A DNA stretch of 64,000 nt from the NCBI RefSeq assembly GCF_016706325.1, contig NZ_JADJJX010000001.1, positions 1-64,000 of the forward strand, written 5' to 3'. The notes beneath the pieces are model-generated. The model was given only the letters and a program-made list of their open reading frames with translations, was not told the DNA's origin and searched no databases. Positions 53,661-62,230 of the stretch are shown piece after piece. A program made the position numbers and the translations under genes. The stretch comes from Methanothrix sp. Its GTDB lineage: Archaea > Halobacteriota > Methanosarcinia > Methanotrichales > Methanotrichaceae. Numbering within the stretch: position 1 is the stretch's first letter; each line of letters opens with the position of its first letter.

Positions 53661-54071
53661 ATGTATGAAACAGAGAACAAAAAAGCCATGAGGAGGATGG
53701 GCCAGGCAATGATGGCCACAATGCCGCTGCAGCTAAAGGTCCAGGTTATGTTCAAGATGCTGCTGGCAGGAGACGATGATGATAAACGCAGAAAGATAAT
53801 GGAAGAGGCAAAACAGAGGCGCCGCTTCACTGTTCCAAGAGAACGAATCGAGTGGTATCCAACCATCGATCACCATAAATGCAAGAACTGCAAAATTTGT
53901 CTGGAGTTCTGTCCTAAAGGCGTCTTTTCAGAGGATGACAAGAACAAGATAACCGTTTCAAGCCCGTATGAATGCGTGATGCTATGCAGCGGCTGCGAGA
54001 TAAAGTGCCCGCACGACGCGATCTCTTTCCCAGACAGGAAAGACTTCTACGGATATGTTTATTACGTTTGA
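53661..54071 (+). CDS. Ferredoxin-like 2[4Fe-4S] protein
   Basis: 136 residues. A helical, Met- and Lys-rich first half (KKAMRRMGQAMMATMPLQLK) precedes two cluster motifs, CKNCKICLEFCP and CVMLCSGCEIKCP, giving eight cysteines in a bacterial-type ferredoxin fold. It ends SFPDRKDFYGYVYYV. An AT-rich tttaaaatata lies about 20 bases before the ATG and no ribosome site is seen, so it may be leaderless. It sits between the binding protein and the CobN-type chelatase and could supply electrons for cobalt reduction during chelation or uptake. Confidence 0.85.
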   Translation: MYETENKKAMRRMGQAMMATMPLQLKVQVMFKMLLAGDDDDKRRKIMEEAKQRRRFTVPRERIEWYPTIDHHKCKNCKICLEFCPKGVFSEDDKNKITVSSPYECVMLCSGCEIKCPHDAISFPDRKDFYGYVYYV

Positions 54072-54094
54072 AAGCAGACTTTTGAGGATTTCAC

Positions 54095-57000
54095 ATGAAG
54101 ATTGTCATTATTTCACCTATTCTCATCACAAGCCTCATCAAAGCATCTCAAGAACTGAATGAGGAGTTTGAGCTGGAGCTTGATCTCAGGATCTATTATC
54201 CAAACCAAATAGACAATGAAGAGATTTCATCGGATGAGATCGCAGAAGAGCTCAAGTCTGCTGATGCTGTTTTAGTGGACCTCATGGGCGCAGGAGGCCG
54301 GTCGATTGAAATCATATCCAGCAGTCTCAAAGGCGAGAGAAATACTGCCGTCAGCCTGGTTGTCCCCATGGGCCGGGCCTTTCAGGAGATGATGCAGATC
54401 ACCAGGCTTGGGTCTTTTCATGGAGCATGGCTGGCCGAGAGGATGGCCGGCATGGAGATGAAGGGGCAGCCTGTTGATGAGGACCCCGACGCCCTTCGGA
54501 AGAAGATAGATAAAGGCCGGAGGATGATGGAGATGGCCTTAAAAATGGTGCAGGCTGGAGGGAGGGTCATGCCTGTGGGGCCGATAAAGGATGCAGCAAA
54601 CTACATAAAATTTACAAAATACTGGAAATTCGGTGGCCGGGAAAACTACAAAAATCTTCTGATCCTTCTTCTGAGAGATTACCTGGGCGTATCACTTCCT
54701 CCTGCAGGTGACCCGGCGGAGAGGCCAGACTTCGGCATATATCATCCCCGGCACGGCTACTTCGAAGACCTTGAAGAGTACCTGGAAGCATTCGGGTTTA
54801 ACCATCGGCTCCCCACGATCGGTTTCCTCTTTTACGGCGGGAGATATTTTGACCAGTGCAGATCAGCAATAGAGGTACTCGCCTCATCCTTTGAGGACAT
54901 GAACATCATACCCGTTTATTCCGACGGCATCAACAATTTAAAGGCAATGAGGAGATACTTTTTTAGAGATGGCCAGCCGATAACTGATGCTATTGTAAAT
55001 CTAACCATGTTCCGCCTGAACGGTGGCCCGCTGGGCGGAAACCACCAGCTGACCAGAGATCTGCTGAAGGAGATTAATGCCCCCCTCTACACCCCAGCAT
55101 CTATGCACAGGAGAGAGGTAGTGGATTGGATGAGATCTCCAACTGGCCTGAATCCCATGGAGGCTATAATATCGGTCATCTGGCCGGAACTGGATGGAAG
55201 CATCGAGCCAATCCCTTGCTGCGGGGTAGGTGTGATACAGGGTAGCAGCCCTCCTGTTCAGGAGGTGGTCACGATACCTGACAGATTAATTCGCATACGC
55301 TCCCGAATTCAGAAGAGAATTGAGCTCAAGACTAAACCCAATGAAGAAAAGCGTGTGGCTCTGATCATCTACAGCTATCCACCGGGGGAAGGCAACCTGG
55401 GCGGGGCATCTTATCTGGACGTGTTCAAGAGCATAAAGAGCCTCTTGAAGAGGATGAAAGATGAAGGATTCTCTGTCTATGTGCCGGAAGGAAAGCTACA
55501 CGATCTCTTTGAAGACCTGGCGATTGCAAACACAGGCCAGTGGTTTTGCGCTGAAAAAATCATCAAGAATAGCTTTTATCTTAGTGCGGAGGCATATAGA
55601 AACTACTTCTATTCTTTGCCAGAGAAAATGCAGGACGAGGTTACCACGGCATGGGGTGATGTTCCTGGCACTGTGATGACCTCGGGAGAGAAGATCCTCA
55701 TTCCCGGCATCGAGCTGGGAAATGTATTCCTGGGGATTCAGCCCGCGAGGCCGCCCTTGAAGGGGCAGGATCTATCTGGAGCGTCTCATGATAAGACAAA
55801 GCCGCCTCATCATCAGTATATCGCCTTTTACCGCTGGTTGGAGACTGTCTGGAGGGCAGATGCAATCGTGCACGTTGGGACTCACGGCCTGGCCGAATTC
55901 ACAAAAGGAAAGGAGGTGGGAATGAGTGCCTCATGCTTCCCGGACCTTCTGATGGGAGACATGCCTCACTTTTACTTCTACCATGTGACAAATACTTCAG
56001 AAGCAGTTGTGGCCAAAAGAAGGCTCTACGCCACTATTATCAGCCACAACAATCCTCCCTTCACATCTTCTGACCTGTATGAGGATTATGTTCTGCTACA
56101 AAACCTAATAGACGAGCATGGAGAGGCAGAAGTTCAGAACCCAGAATCATGCTCTCGAATCAAGGAACGGATAATGGCAGTTGCACAGGAGCTTCACCTC
56201 GAGGAGACCGATATAGATCGCATCCATGACGAGCTTTATGAGATGAAAAGAAGGATAATTCCGAAAGGCCTGCATGTTTTGGGGGAGGGATATGAAAAGG
56301 AAGATCTGAAGCGTTTCTTGGAATTTGTTCTTAGATACGATCGAGGAGACATCAAGTCGATAAATCGTATTTTGGCAGAGGAGAATGGTCTGGATTACGA
56401 CTCTGCCTTAATGGATAGGCCCTCTCATGCCTCTCAGCTTGCAGAGATGGACAGAAGATGCACGAGTATAGTGGAATGCTGTCTGGAAAGATCGCTGGAT
56501 GAGGCGGTCGAGGAAAGCGCTCTTTCATCTGAAAGAAGGTCTGAGCTGAGAGAAGCCCTGAGATACGGCATAATGCTTTTGGAAAGCTACTCTGATAACG
56601 AGGTTGAGATCGACAACTTCATTTGCGGCCTTCGGGGTGAGTTTATAGAGCAGGGAGATGGCGGAGACATTATCCGCTCTCCAGAGATCCTACCAACCGG
56701 AAGAAACCTCACGCAGTTTGACCCCACAAGAATTCCCACAGAGAATGCATTTAAGCGAGGTGAAGAGATTGCCAGGAATACCTTGTCCGAGCACCTGGAG
56801 AGGAACGGCTGCTATCCAGAGAGCATTGGAACAGTGCTCTGGGGATTTGAGACGACCAAAACCGGTGGGGAGACGGTTGGACAGATACTCAGCTATCTGG
56901 GCGTGAGGATCGAGAGAAGCAGAGGGACCTGGTCGCCAAAGTTATATGTGGTTCCGCTGGAAGCTTTGGGCAGGCCGAGAATCGACTGTCTGGTGAACAT

Positions 57001-57898
57001 ATGTGGATTTTTTAGGGATATGTTCCCCAATCTCATAGAGCTCTTGGATCAGGCTTTCGACCTTGTTGCTGGTCTTGATGAGCCGCTGGAGTTCAACTAC
57101 ATCAGAAAGCACTCAATGGAAAACCTTGAGCACCTGAAGGAGAGTGGACTTGATCCAAAAACGAAAAGGAAGATGGCCAACGGTCGAATATTCGGTCCGC
57201 AGGCAGGGGAATACGGCACGCGCATCCTACCGCTGATCGAGGATTCGGTATGGAGAACAGAAGACGAACTGGCAGAGGTCTTCATCCAGTCTGTAAATCA
57301 CCTCTATGCCAGGGATCTGCATGCATGCAAGGTCGATTCTCTATACCGCGACAATCTAGCCAGGGTCAAGCTCGTCTCTCAGGTGAGGGACTCTCATGAT
57401 CGAGAGATAATCGATCTGGACCACTATTTCGAGTACTTCGGCGGGCTGTCCAATGCCGTGAGGAGGACGTGCGGAGTGAGACCCCAGATGCTCATCTCCG
57501 ACACCACCGGCGAGGCCATCCGCACTGAAGATCTAAAAAGCTCTGTTAACAGGGGCATAAGGACCAGGCTTCTCAATCCCAAATGGATAAACGGCATGCT
57601 GGAGCATGATCATCACGGAGCGCAGCAGATCGCCAAACGGGTAGAAAATGCCCTGGGTTTAGCTGCAACTACTCACATCGTGGACAACTGGATCTGGGCA
57701 TCAGTTGCTGAGCGTTATATTTTTGACGATATGACTCGGGAGAGGATTACGGAGAACAACAGATTCGCGGCCGCACATCTGGTGGAACGACTCATCGAGG
57801 CCGAGAACAGGGGATACTGGAAGGCGACCGATGAGGAGAAAGAGAAGCTCAGAGTTGCATATCTGAAGATAGAAGGGGAAATTGAAGATGATACATAA
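54095..57898 (+). CDS. cobN: CobN/BchH-type metal chelatase large subunit
   Basis: 1267 residues, intact, full length for the family. YSDGINNLKAMRRYFF, GPLGGNHQLTRDLLKEIN, IYSYPPGEGNLGGASYLDVF, the segment ADAIVHVGTHGLAEFTKGKE with the putative catalytic histidine and glutamate, and the C-terminal VLWGFETTKTGGETVGQIL, CGFFRDMFPNLIELLDQAF and LEHDHHGAQQIAKRVENALG. It inserts cobalt, magnesium or a related metal into a tetrapyrrole using ATP. The AAA partners (CobS/CobT or ChlI/ChlD) are not in the window. Methanogens carry several such paralogues, some in metal-uptake clusters. GAGGATTTCAC supplies the ribosome site. Its position behind transporter and ferredoxin genes favours processing of an imported tetrapyrrole. 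Confidence 0.9.
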   Translation: MKIVIISPILITSLIKASQELNEEFELELDLRIYYPNQIDNEEISSDEIAEELKSADAVLVDLMGAGGRSIEIISSSLKGERNTAVSLVVPMGRAFQEMMQITRLGSFHGAWLAERMAGMEMKGQPVDEDPDALRKKIDKGRRMMEMALKMVQAGGRVMPVGPIKDAANYIKFTKYWKFGGRENYKNLLILLLRDYLGVSLPPAGDPAERPDFGIYHPRHGYFEDLEEYLEAFGFNHRLPTIGFLFYGGRYFDQCRSAIEVLASSFEDMNIIPVYSDGINNLKAMRRYFFRDGQPITDAIVNLTMFRLNGGPLGGNHQLTRDLLKEINAPLYTPASMHRREVVDWMRSPTGLNPMEAIISVIWPELDGSIEPIPCCGVGVIQGSSPPVQEVVTIPDRLIRIRSRIQKRIELKTKPNEEKRVALIIYSYPPGEGNLGGASYLDVFKSIKSLLKRMKDEGFSVYVPEGKLHDLFEDLAIANTGQWFCAEKIIKNSFYLSAEAYRNYFYSLPEKMQDEVTTAWGDVPGTVMTSGEKILIPGIELGNVFLGIQPARPPLKGQDLSGASHDKTKPPHHQYIAFYRWLETVWRADAIVHVGTHGLAEFTKGKEVGMSASCFPDLLMGDMPHFYFYHVTNTSEAVVAKRRLYATIISHNNPPFTSSDLYEDYVLLQNLIDEHGEAEVQNPESCSRIKERIMAVAQELHLEETDIDRIHDELYEMKRRIIPKGLHVLGEGYEKEDLKRFLEFVLRYDRGDIKSINRILAEENGLDYDSALMDRPSHASQLAEMDRRCTSIVECCLERSLDEAVEESALSSERRSELREALRYGIMLLESYSDNEVEIDNFICGLRGEFIEQGDGGDIIRSPEILPTGRNLTQFDPTRIPTENAFKRGEEIARNTLSEHLERNGCYPESIGTVLWGFETTKTGGETVGQILSYLGVRIERSRGTWSPKLYVVPLEALGRPRIDCLVNICGFFRDMFPNLIELLDQAFDLVAGLDEPLEFNYIRKHSMENLEHLKESGLDPKTKRKMANGRIFGPQAGEYGTRILPLIEDSVWRTEDELAEVFIQSVNHLYARDLHACKVDSLYRDNLARVKLVSQVRDSHDREIIDLDHYFEYFGGLSNAVRRTCGVRPQMLISDTTGEAIRTEDLKSSVNRGIRTRLLNPKWINGMLEHDHHGAQQIAKRVENALGLAATTHIVDNWIWASVAERYIFDDMTRERITENNRFAAAHLVERLIEAENRGYWKATDEEKEKLRVAYLKIEGEIEDDT

Positions 57899-57929
57899 AA
57901 ATAAAAAAAACTTAATTAATCTCGGAATC

Positions 57930-58902
57930 TTATATCGTTGAATACTCAGTCAGCTTAACCTCTGCATCTTCGTAAGGTATTGTGGATGGTTTGGCGCCCG
58001 GCTGGTTTGGTCCATACACAGTTCCTTTGAGACCGCTTGCCATCTTTATATCTGTTATATAGACCCTTCCTGTCTTGACGGCATCGATGTCTTCAAATCC
58101 GGGCAGAGACATAATTTCATCTCTTTTGGCCTCCATCTCCTCAATTGTAGGCGTAGTCGCATTGTACTGCTCCTGTGACATGGAGTAGACTATTATCTCT
58201 GGATTTTGCTCGATCACCCATTCCATGTCCACATGAGGCACCTTGGTCGGCAGATCTGCAGCGATATTCCTGCCCCCGGCCTCGACAACTCTGATATTCC
58301 CCGTTGAATCCCTATTAGCCGTCCAATCGAAGTGGCCCATTGACATGAAATATACCTCAGGCCTGTCCTCATCGGGAATCGTCTCAGTTCGGTCAAAAAA
58401 CGGTATCATAGTATCCGGAAATCCTGTCGGCCATTTCCAGGGCTTCATCCTTCTTTTCCAGAACTCGTCCCAGATCCCTGATCATGGGGATCAAAGCATC
58501 GATATGCAGTAGCCGATACCGCAGCACTGGAATCCCATAGTCTGTCAGCTTCTGCTTCATATCCTCAGGGAACAGAGCCCCAGTTTTGCCAATCACCAGA
58601 TCGGGGTTCAGCTCGATTATTTTTTCGATATCCGCATCGCCACCGGACTTTCCTATATGCTCTTTTTCCAGCAGAGTGGGAGGCATGTCGCAGTCCTCTG
58701 TGACGGCAATCATTCGATCCGATTCTCCCAGAGCATAGATCACCTCAGATGCTCCTGGGGAGAGGCATATAATGCTATTGGGGTCCAGGGGCACGGCCAC
58801 ATTCCGGCCGTCTTCGTCCGTAATCGTGACCATCTCTTCTTCCTCTGCTAAGGCAGGGGCTAGAAGAAGAGCAAGGACGATCAACAGTGTGGTTGTTCTT
58901 AT
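57930..58902 (-). pseudogene. BtuF/FecB-type binding protein, frameshifted, altered C-terminus
   Basis: The frame from 58902 gives a signal peptide (IRTTTLLIVLALLLAPALA) and an intact N-lobe (TITDEDGRNVAVPLDPNSII, EVIYALGESDRMIAVTEDCD). An extra T in the run at 58405-58410 shifts the frame. The C-lobe then follows (TIPDEDRPEVYFMSMGHFDW, AGGRNIAADLPTKVPHVDME, GFEDIDAVKTGRVYITDI). The final 35 residues (GLKGTVYGPNQPGAKPSTIP onward) do not match the end of its paralogues. The start codon is ATA at 58902, six bases behind GGAG and overlapping the TAA of the upstream paralogue; the first standard start, TTG 58884, has no ribosome site. Confidence 0.75.
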
Positions 58903-59927
58903 TTGATCTCCATATCTAATAAGGAAGATGAGGGAAAGGCATAAGCCCCCTCTAGATCAAGGCCATAGAACTTATCTATGAGCTCCCGGTGCACAGAATC
59001 AGGGTCCACATCTTCGAACTGTTGGGGATGAAGCCATTTAGCTAGATAAAGCTCACCAACTATCGCCCGTATTCCCGATGTGATCTTGCCGCTCATCACA
59101 AAGACCCTTCCGTCTTCTACCGCCTTTACGCTCTGCAGCTCCGGCCGGCTCATTATCTCATCCCTCAACTGGGCCAGCTCATCCTCAGTGTAGTTTTTGG
59201 TGCCGGGCTCCGACTGAAGGATTATATCTGGGTCGATCTGTACTACCCACTCGGGGCTCACGTCAGGATACGAATTCGATTCATTTCCCAGGTCAGCGGC
59301 AACATTCAATCCTCCGGCAAATGTTATGAAATTATGATAAGAACCGCTGGATGAAACGGTATGATAGGGCGTTCCATACCACTCGAAGAAGACTCTTGGG
59401 ACGTCCTTTTCCGGCAGAGCAGCAACTTGGTCCTGGATTTTATCCTGGTAATTCTTGATAAATTCTACAAGCTCTTGAGCTCGCTTTTCTTTTCCTAAAA
59501 CCTGGCCCAGGTTCTCCATAATCAGGATCGTCCTGGAGGGATCTATGAATTTCTCCTCCATTACCGGTATTCCCGCATCCTCCAGGATCTTCTTATCCCC
59601 GTCGGAGATCATTGTGTCGGCAACTACCAGATCAGGGTCCAGCTCCAATATCAGCTCAATATCGGGCGAATGGGAACTCTTCCCCACCCCTTCAACCTTG
59701 GCCAGATAGGGAGGAAAGTCGGAGTTGGTCGAACGTCCCACCAGGCTTGCTCCCTCGTCCAGAGCACAAATGATCTCTGAAGCTCCTCCTGCGAGAGAGA
59801 CGATGCTTTTTATCGGCGCATCCACGCTCACAGAGTGTCCGGTAAAATCGACTACTGTGACCATTTCTCCGCTTCCAGTAATGGAAAGGAGGCCGATACA
59901 GATAATAACCAGAAAGGCTGTCCTCAT
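58899..59927 (-). CDS. BtuF/FecB-type binding protein
   Basis: 342 residues from ATG 59927, which has GGTGGA seven bases ahead. Signal peptide MRTAFLVIICIGLLSITGS, then N-lobe VSVDAPIKSIVSLAGGASEI, the linker helix SRTILIMENLGQVLGKEKRA, and C-lobe VFFEWYGTPYHTVSSSGSYH, FAGGLNVAADLGNESNSYPD and AVEDGRVFVMSGKITSGIRA, all complete. It binds a metal complex outside the membrane. It is the only undamaged member of the three-gene minus-strand group 57.9-60.6 kb. Its nearest relative is the truncated gene upstream, suggesting tandem duplication. Confidence 0.88.
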   Translation of the reverse strand: MRTAFLVIICIGLLSITGSGEMVTVVDFTGHSVSVDAPIKSIVSLAGGASEIICALDEGASLVGRSTNSDFPPYLAKVEGVGKSSHSPDIELILELDPDLVVADTMISDGDKKILEDAGIPVMEEKFIDPSRTILIMENLGQVLGKEKRAQELVEFIKNYQDKIQDQVAALPEKDVPRVFFEWYGTPYHTVSSSGSYHNFITFAGGLNVAADLGNESNSYPDVSPEWVVQIDPDIILQSEPGTKNYTEDELAQLRDEIMSRPELQSVKAVEDGRVFVMSGKITSGIRAIVGELYLAKWLHPQQFEDVDPDSVHRELIDKFYGLDLEGAYAFPSSSLLDMEIK

Positions 59928-59967
59928 TAATTCCACCACGCATTGTTTTCATGCTACCATTGCTAGC

Positions 59968-60609
59968 TCAGGCATCGGAGGGATAAGCGTATCCTCCCTC
60001 CAGCTTCATGTTGTAGAACTCCTGTATGAGCTTCTCATGCTCGGCACCCGGATCTATGTCATCGAATAATTCTGGATAGAACCACTTGGCCAGGTAAAGC
60101 TCGCCGATCGCAGAGCGGATTCCCGTGGCCACCGTACCGCTTAAAACATAGACCCGTCCCTCTTTGACCGCCCTTGAATTCTGCAGCTCCGGCCGAGATA
60201 TGATCTCATCCCTCCACTGCTCTAGCTCCTCCTCTGTATAGTCCTTCGAGCTTCCCAGAATGTGAAGTATGACATCCGGATCTTTCTCTATCACCCATTC
60301 CGGGCTGACATTGGGATAATCGACCGATTCATTGGCTGCGATGTTGACTCCGCCGGCAAAGTCGATGAAGTTGTCATAGGATGTGCCGTTGGATGCCGAA
60401 TGATACGGCTTTCCCAGCCACTCGAAGAACACGGTTGGTCTCTCCTCCGAATTTATGCCCAAGGTTCTCTCTTTTATAAGATCATGATAACCTTTCAGCT
60501 GGCCCGCCAGCTCAGAAGCGCGCTCCTCTTTTCCAAGAGCCCTTCCCAGGTTCTCGATGACCAATAAAAGAGAGATCAGGATCTGCAAAGCCTTTTTTCT
60601 CAACGTCAC
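59968..60609 (-). CDS. BtuF-type binding protein lacking the N-lobe
   Basis: 213 residues. The N-terminus is a signal-like MTLRKKALQILISLLLVI that runs directly into ENLGRALGKEERASELAG, the linker helix found after residue 150 in paralogues. The C-lobe (PTVFFEWLGKPYHSASNGTS, DFAGGVNIAANESVDYPNVS, GRVYVLSGTVATGIRSAIGE) is complete. About 120 to 130 residues forming the N-lobe have been cleanly deleted, apparently at a shared LLLVI/ILMVI-type junction, with the frame kept. A one-lobed protein could not close on a ligand in the usual way. Start GTG 60609 or TTG 60603, behind GGAGG. It is the first gene of its operon. Confidence 0.75.
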   Translation of the reverse strand: MTLRKKALQILISLLLVIENLGRALGKEERASELAGQLKGYHDLIKERTLGINSEERPTVFFEWLGKPYHSASNGTSYDNFIDFAGGVNIAANESVDYPNVSPEWVIEKDPDVILHILGSSKDYTEEELEQWRDEIISRPELQNSRAVKEGRVYVLSGTVATGIRSAIGELYLAKWFYPELFDDIDPGAEHEKLIQEFYNMKLEGGYAYPSDA

Positions 60610-60624
60610 TACCTCCTATTTAGT

Positions 60625-60656
60625 CAACTTAATTGACTTTTAGACAAATTAAGTTG
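60625..60656. promoter_or_regulatory. Inverted repeat in the divergent promoter of the binding-protein genes
   Basis: caacttaatt at 60625-60634 and aattaagttg at 60647-60656 form a perfect 10-base dyad with 12 bases between. It lies 16 bases before the minus-strand operon start and about 120 bases before the dockerin-fused gene. It contains the TTAATT core also found in the elements at 49951 and 62081, and is a likely operator for a metal-responsive regulator. Confidence 0.5.
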
Positions 60657-60773
60657 TATATAAATCTTGGGCCAATGCGTCATACTGGGTGGCAATGAAT
60701 CAAATGCTCCTTGTCCGGTTGAGAAAGACTTAAATCAATTAATCTTTCCTTTAATCAAAAAATGGTGATCGAA

Positions 60774-62006
60774 ATGCTTAGTAAGACACGCATAAGGATG
60801 CTATTGGCATGGTTGATGCTGTGCTCACTGCCAATCCTGGCAGGTGGATTTGATTTCACCTTGAAGATCTACGGCAATGCAAACCTGGATGATACCATAG
60901 ATCAGTTGGATATCGATTTTATTCAAGGGATCATCAACGGCACAGAGGAGTACAACGAGCTGGCCGATGCCAACAACGATGGCAGTATCGACCAGGAGGA
61001 TATCGCGCAGATTGAGGATATCATAGCAGGCAAAGAAGAGAAGCTCATCTTGAAAGATACCGCCAACCGGACGGTGTCAATCGATATGCCTGTGGAAAGA
61101 ATCATCGTTCCCAGCGGCCTTGCTGCTGAGGCCTTCAAGGTTTTAAAGGCTACAGACAAGATCGTCGGGGTCTCCAATACCATCCATGAGAAGATCTACT
61201 TCTTTCCCGATCTCGCCGATCGGCCATCCGTTGGCGGCTGGAAGATAGAGGACTATGAGGCGGTCATCTCCCTTGACCCTGATCTGGTCATCAGCTACGA
61301 AAAATGGCCGCCAATATCCGAAGCGGAGGAGAATCTCGATCCTACAGGAATACCCGTAGTCGCCCTGGAGTTCACAGATCCGAATTTCGTGACAGAAGAA
61401 CTGGTCAAGCTCAGCTACATTTTGGGCACGAATGGGGCAGAGGATCGATATATTCAATGGCGCTCCGGATATGAAAGGCAGATAGATGAATATGTGAACA
61501 ATTTGAGCCGGGATGAGAGGCCCAGCGTCTTTTTGGAGACGGGCTTTAAGGGTCTAAATGATGTTGGGACATATGGAGAGGGTGCAAAGGGAAGCCTGGT
61601 GCTTGAACTTGCCGGCGGCAGGAACATTGCGGCCAATCTATCAGAAGCCTATCCTCATGTGGATAGCGAGTGGATCATCACCGAGAACCCAGAGGTGGTG
61701 ATGAAGTACGTCTACAGCTCAGAGGTGGACTGGGGCTGGAATGGCACCGATGAGCCGGAGGCAATAGTTGCAGAGGTCTTGAATCGCGATGGCTGGGAGA
61801 GCATAGATGCAGTGAAAAGCAAACGGGTATACCTGATCAGCAACGAGTTGATGACGGGGCTGGACAGCGTGGTTGGCTATCTTTACTGGGTCAAGCTACT
61901 CCACCCGGATTTTGCTGCAGATCCGACAGAAGCCTACGAAGAATATATGACCGATTTTATGGGCATGGAATTTCCCGATTTGATATTTGTTTACCCCCGT
62001 CCCTGA
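60774..62006 (+). CDS. Dockerin-fused BtuF/FecB-type binding protein
   Basis: 410 residues from ATG 60774, which has the perfect ribosome site GGTGATC at 60764-60770. Signal peptide (LLAWLMLCSLPILAGG), then a dockerin domain with two calcium loops (GNANLDDTIDQLDID and ADANNDGSIDQEDIAQI, residues about 32-80). A full binding protein follows: TVSIDMPVERIIVPSGLAAE, VISLDPDLVISYEKW, VFLETGFKGLNDVGTYGEGA, LAGGRNIAANLSEAYPHVDS and VKSKRVYLISNELMTGLDSV. Dockerins attach proteins to cohesins, so this binding protein may be held on a surface scaffold or complex. Such fusions occur in methanogens; no cohesin gene is seen in this window. Confidence 0.88.
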   Translation: MLSKTRIRMLLAWLMLCSLPILAGGFDFTLKIYGNANLDDTIDQLDIDFIQGIINGTEEYNELADANNDGSIDQEDIAQIEDIIAGKEEKLILKDTANRTVSIDMPVERIIVPSGLAAEAFKVLKATDKIVGVSNTIHEKIYFFPDLADRPSVGGWKIEDYEAVISLDPDLVISYEKWPPISEAEENLDPTGIPVVALEFTDPNFVTEELVKLSYILGTNGAEDRYIQWRSGYERQIDEYVNNLSRDERPSVFLETGFKGLNDVGTYGEGAKGSLVLELAGGRNIAANLSEAYPHVDSEWIITENPEVVMKYVYSSEVDWGWNGTDEPEAIVAEVLNRDGWESIDAVKSKRVYLISNELMTGLDSVVGYLYWVKLLHPDFAADPTEAYEEYMTDFMGMEFPDLIFVYPRP

Positions 62007-62080
62007 GGGTGCTCTTGTGGAGAGGGTCCTGACTCCACATCAATTTTTATAAAATTTAAAAAATCTTTCGACCGCAAGTT

Positions 62081-62100
62081 TTAAGTAAAACTAATTTGTA
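62081..62100 (+). promoter_or_regulatory. AT-rich element shared with 49951
   Basis: ttaagtaaaactaatttgta matches 17 of 20 positions of the element before the CbiK-like gene. A TATA-like tttttataaaattt lies about 35 bases upstream (62044-62057). It precedes the structured leader and the 89-residue gene. Confidence 0.5.
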
Positions 62101-62114
62101 TTAAATCAAATTTA

Positions 62115-62212
62115 GTGGACCAAGGAATCCACGCGTCCATTCAGATCAGGAGGTGGGAGCAAACTGCGGTTTGGCGCCCACTTCCATCTCCCACTTATAA
62201 GCTGGAATGGAC
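62115..62212 (+). promoter_or_regulatory. Structured leader RNA, candidate riboswitch
   Basis: Four stems can be drawn: gtgga/tccac (62115-62119 with 62128-62132); an outer stem gtccattcag/ctggaatggac (62135-62144 with 62202-62212, one bulge); inside it aggtgggag/ctcccactt (62151-62159 with 62188-62196, one G-U pair); and at the tip caaac/gtttg with loop tgcg (62160-62173). The nested stems close five bases before a strong ribosome site AAGGAGGG (62217-62224) of the next gene. I do not recognise the fold as a known riboswitch class. Confidence 0.55.
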
Positions 62213-62230
62213 AGCTAAGGAGGGCATAAG

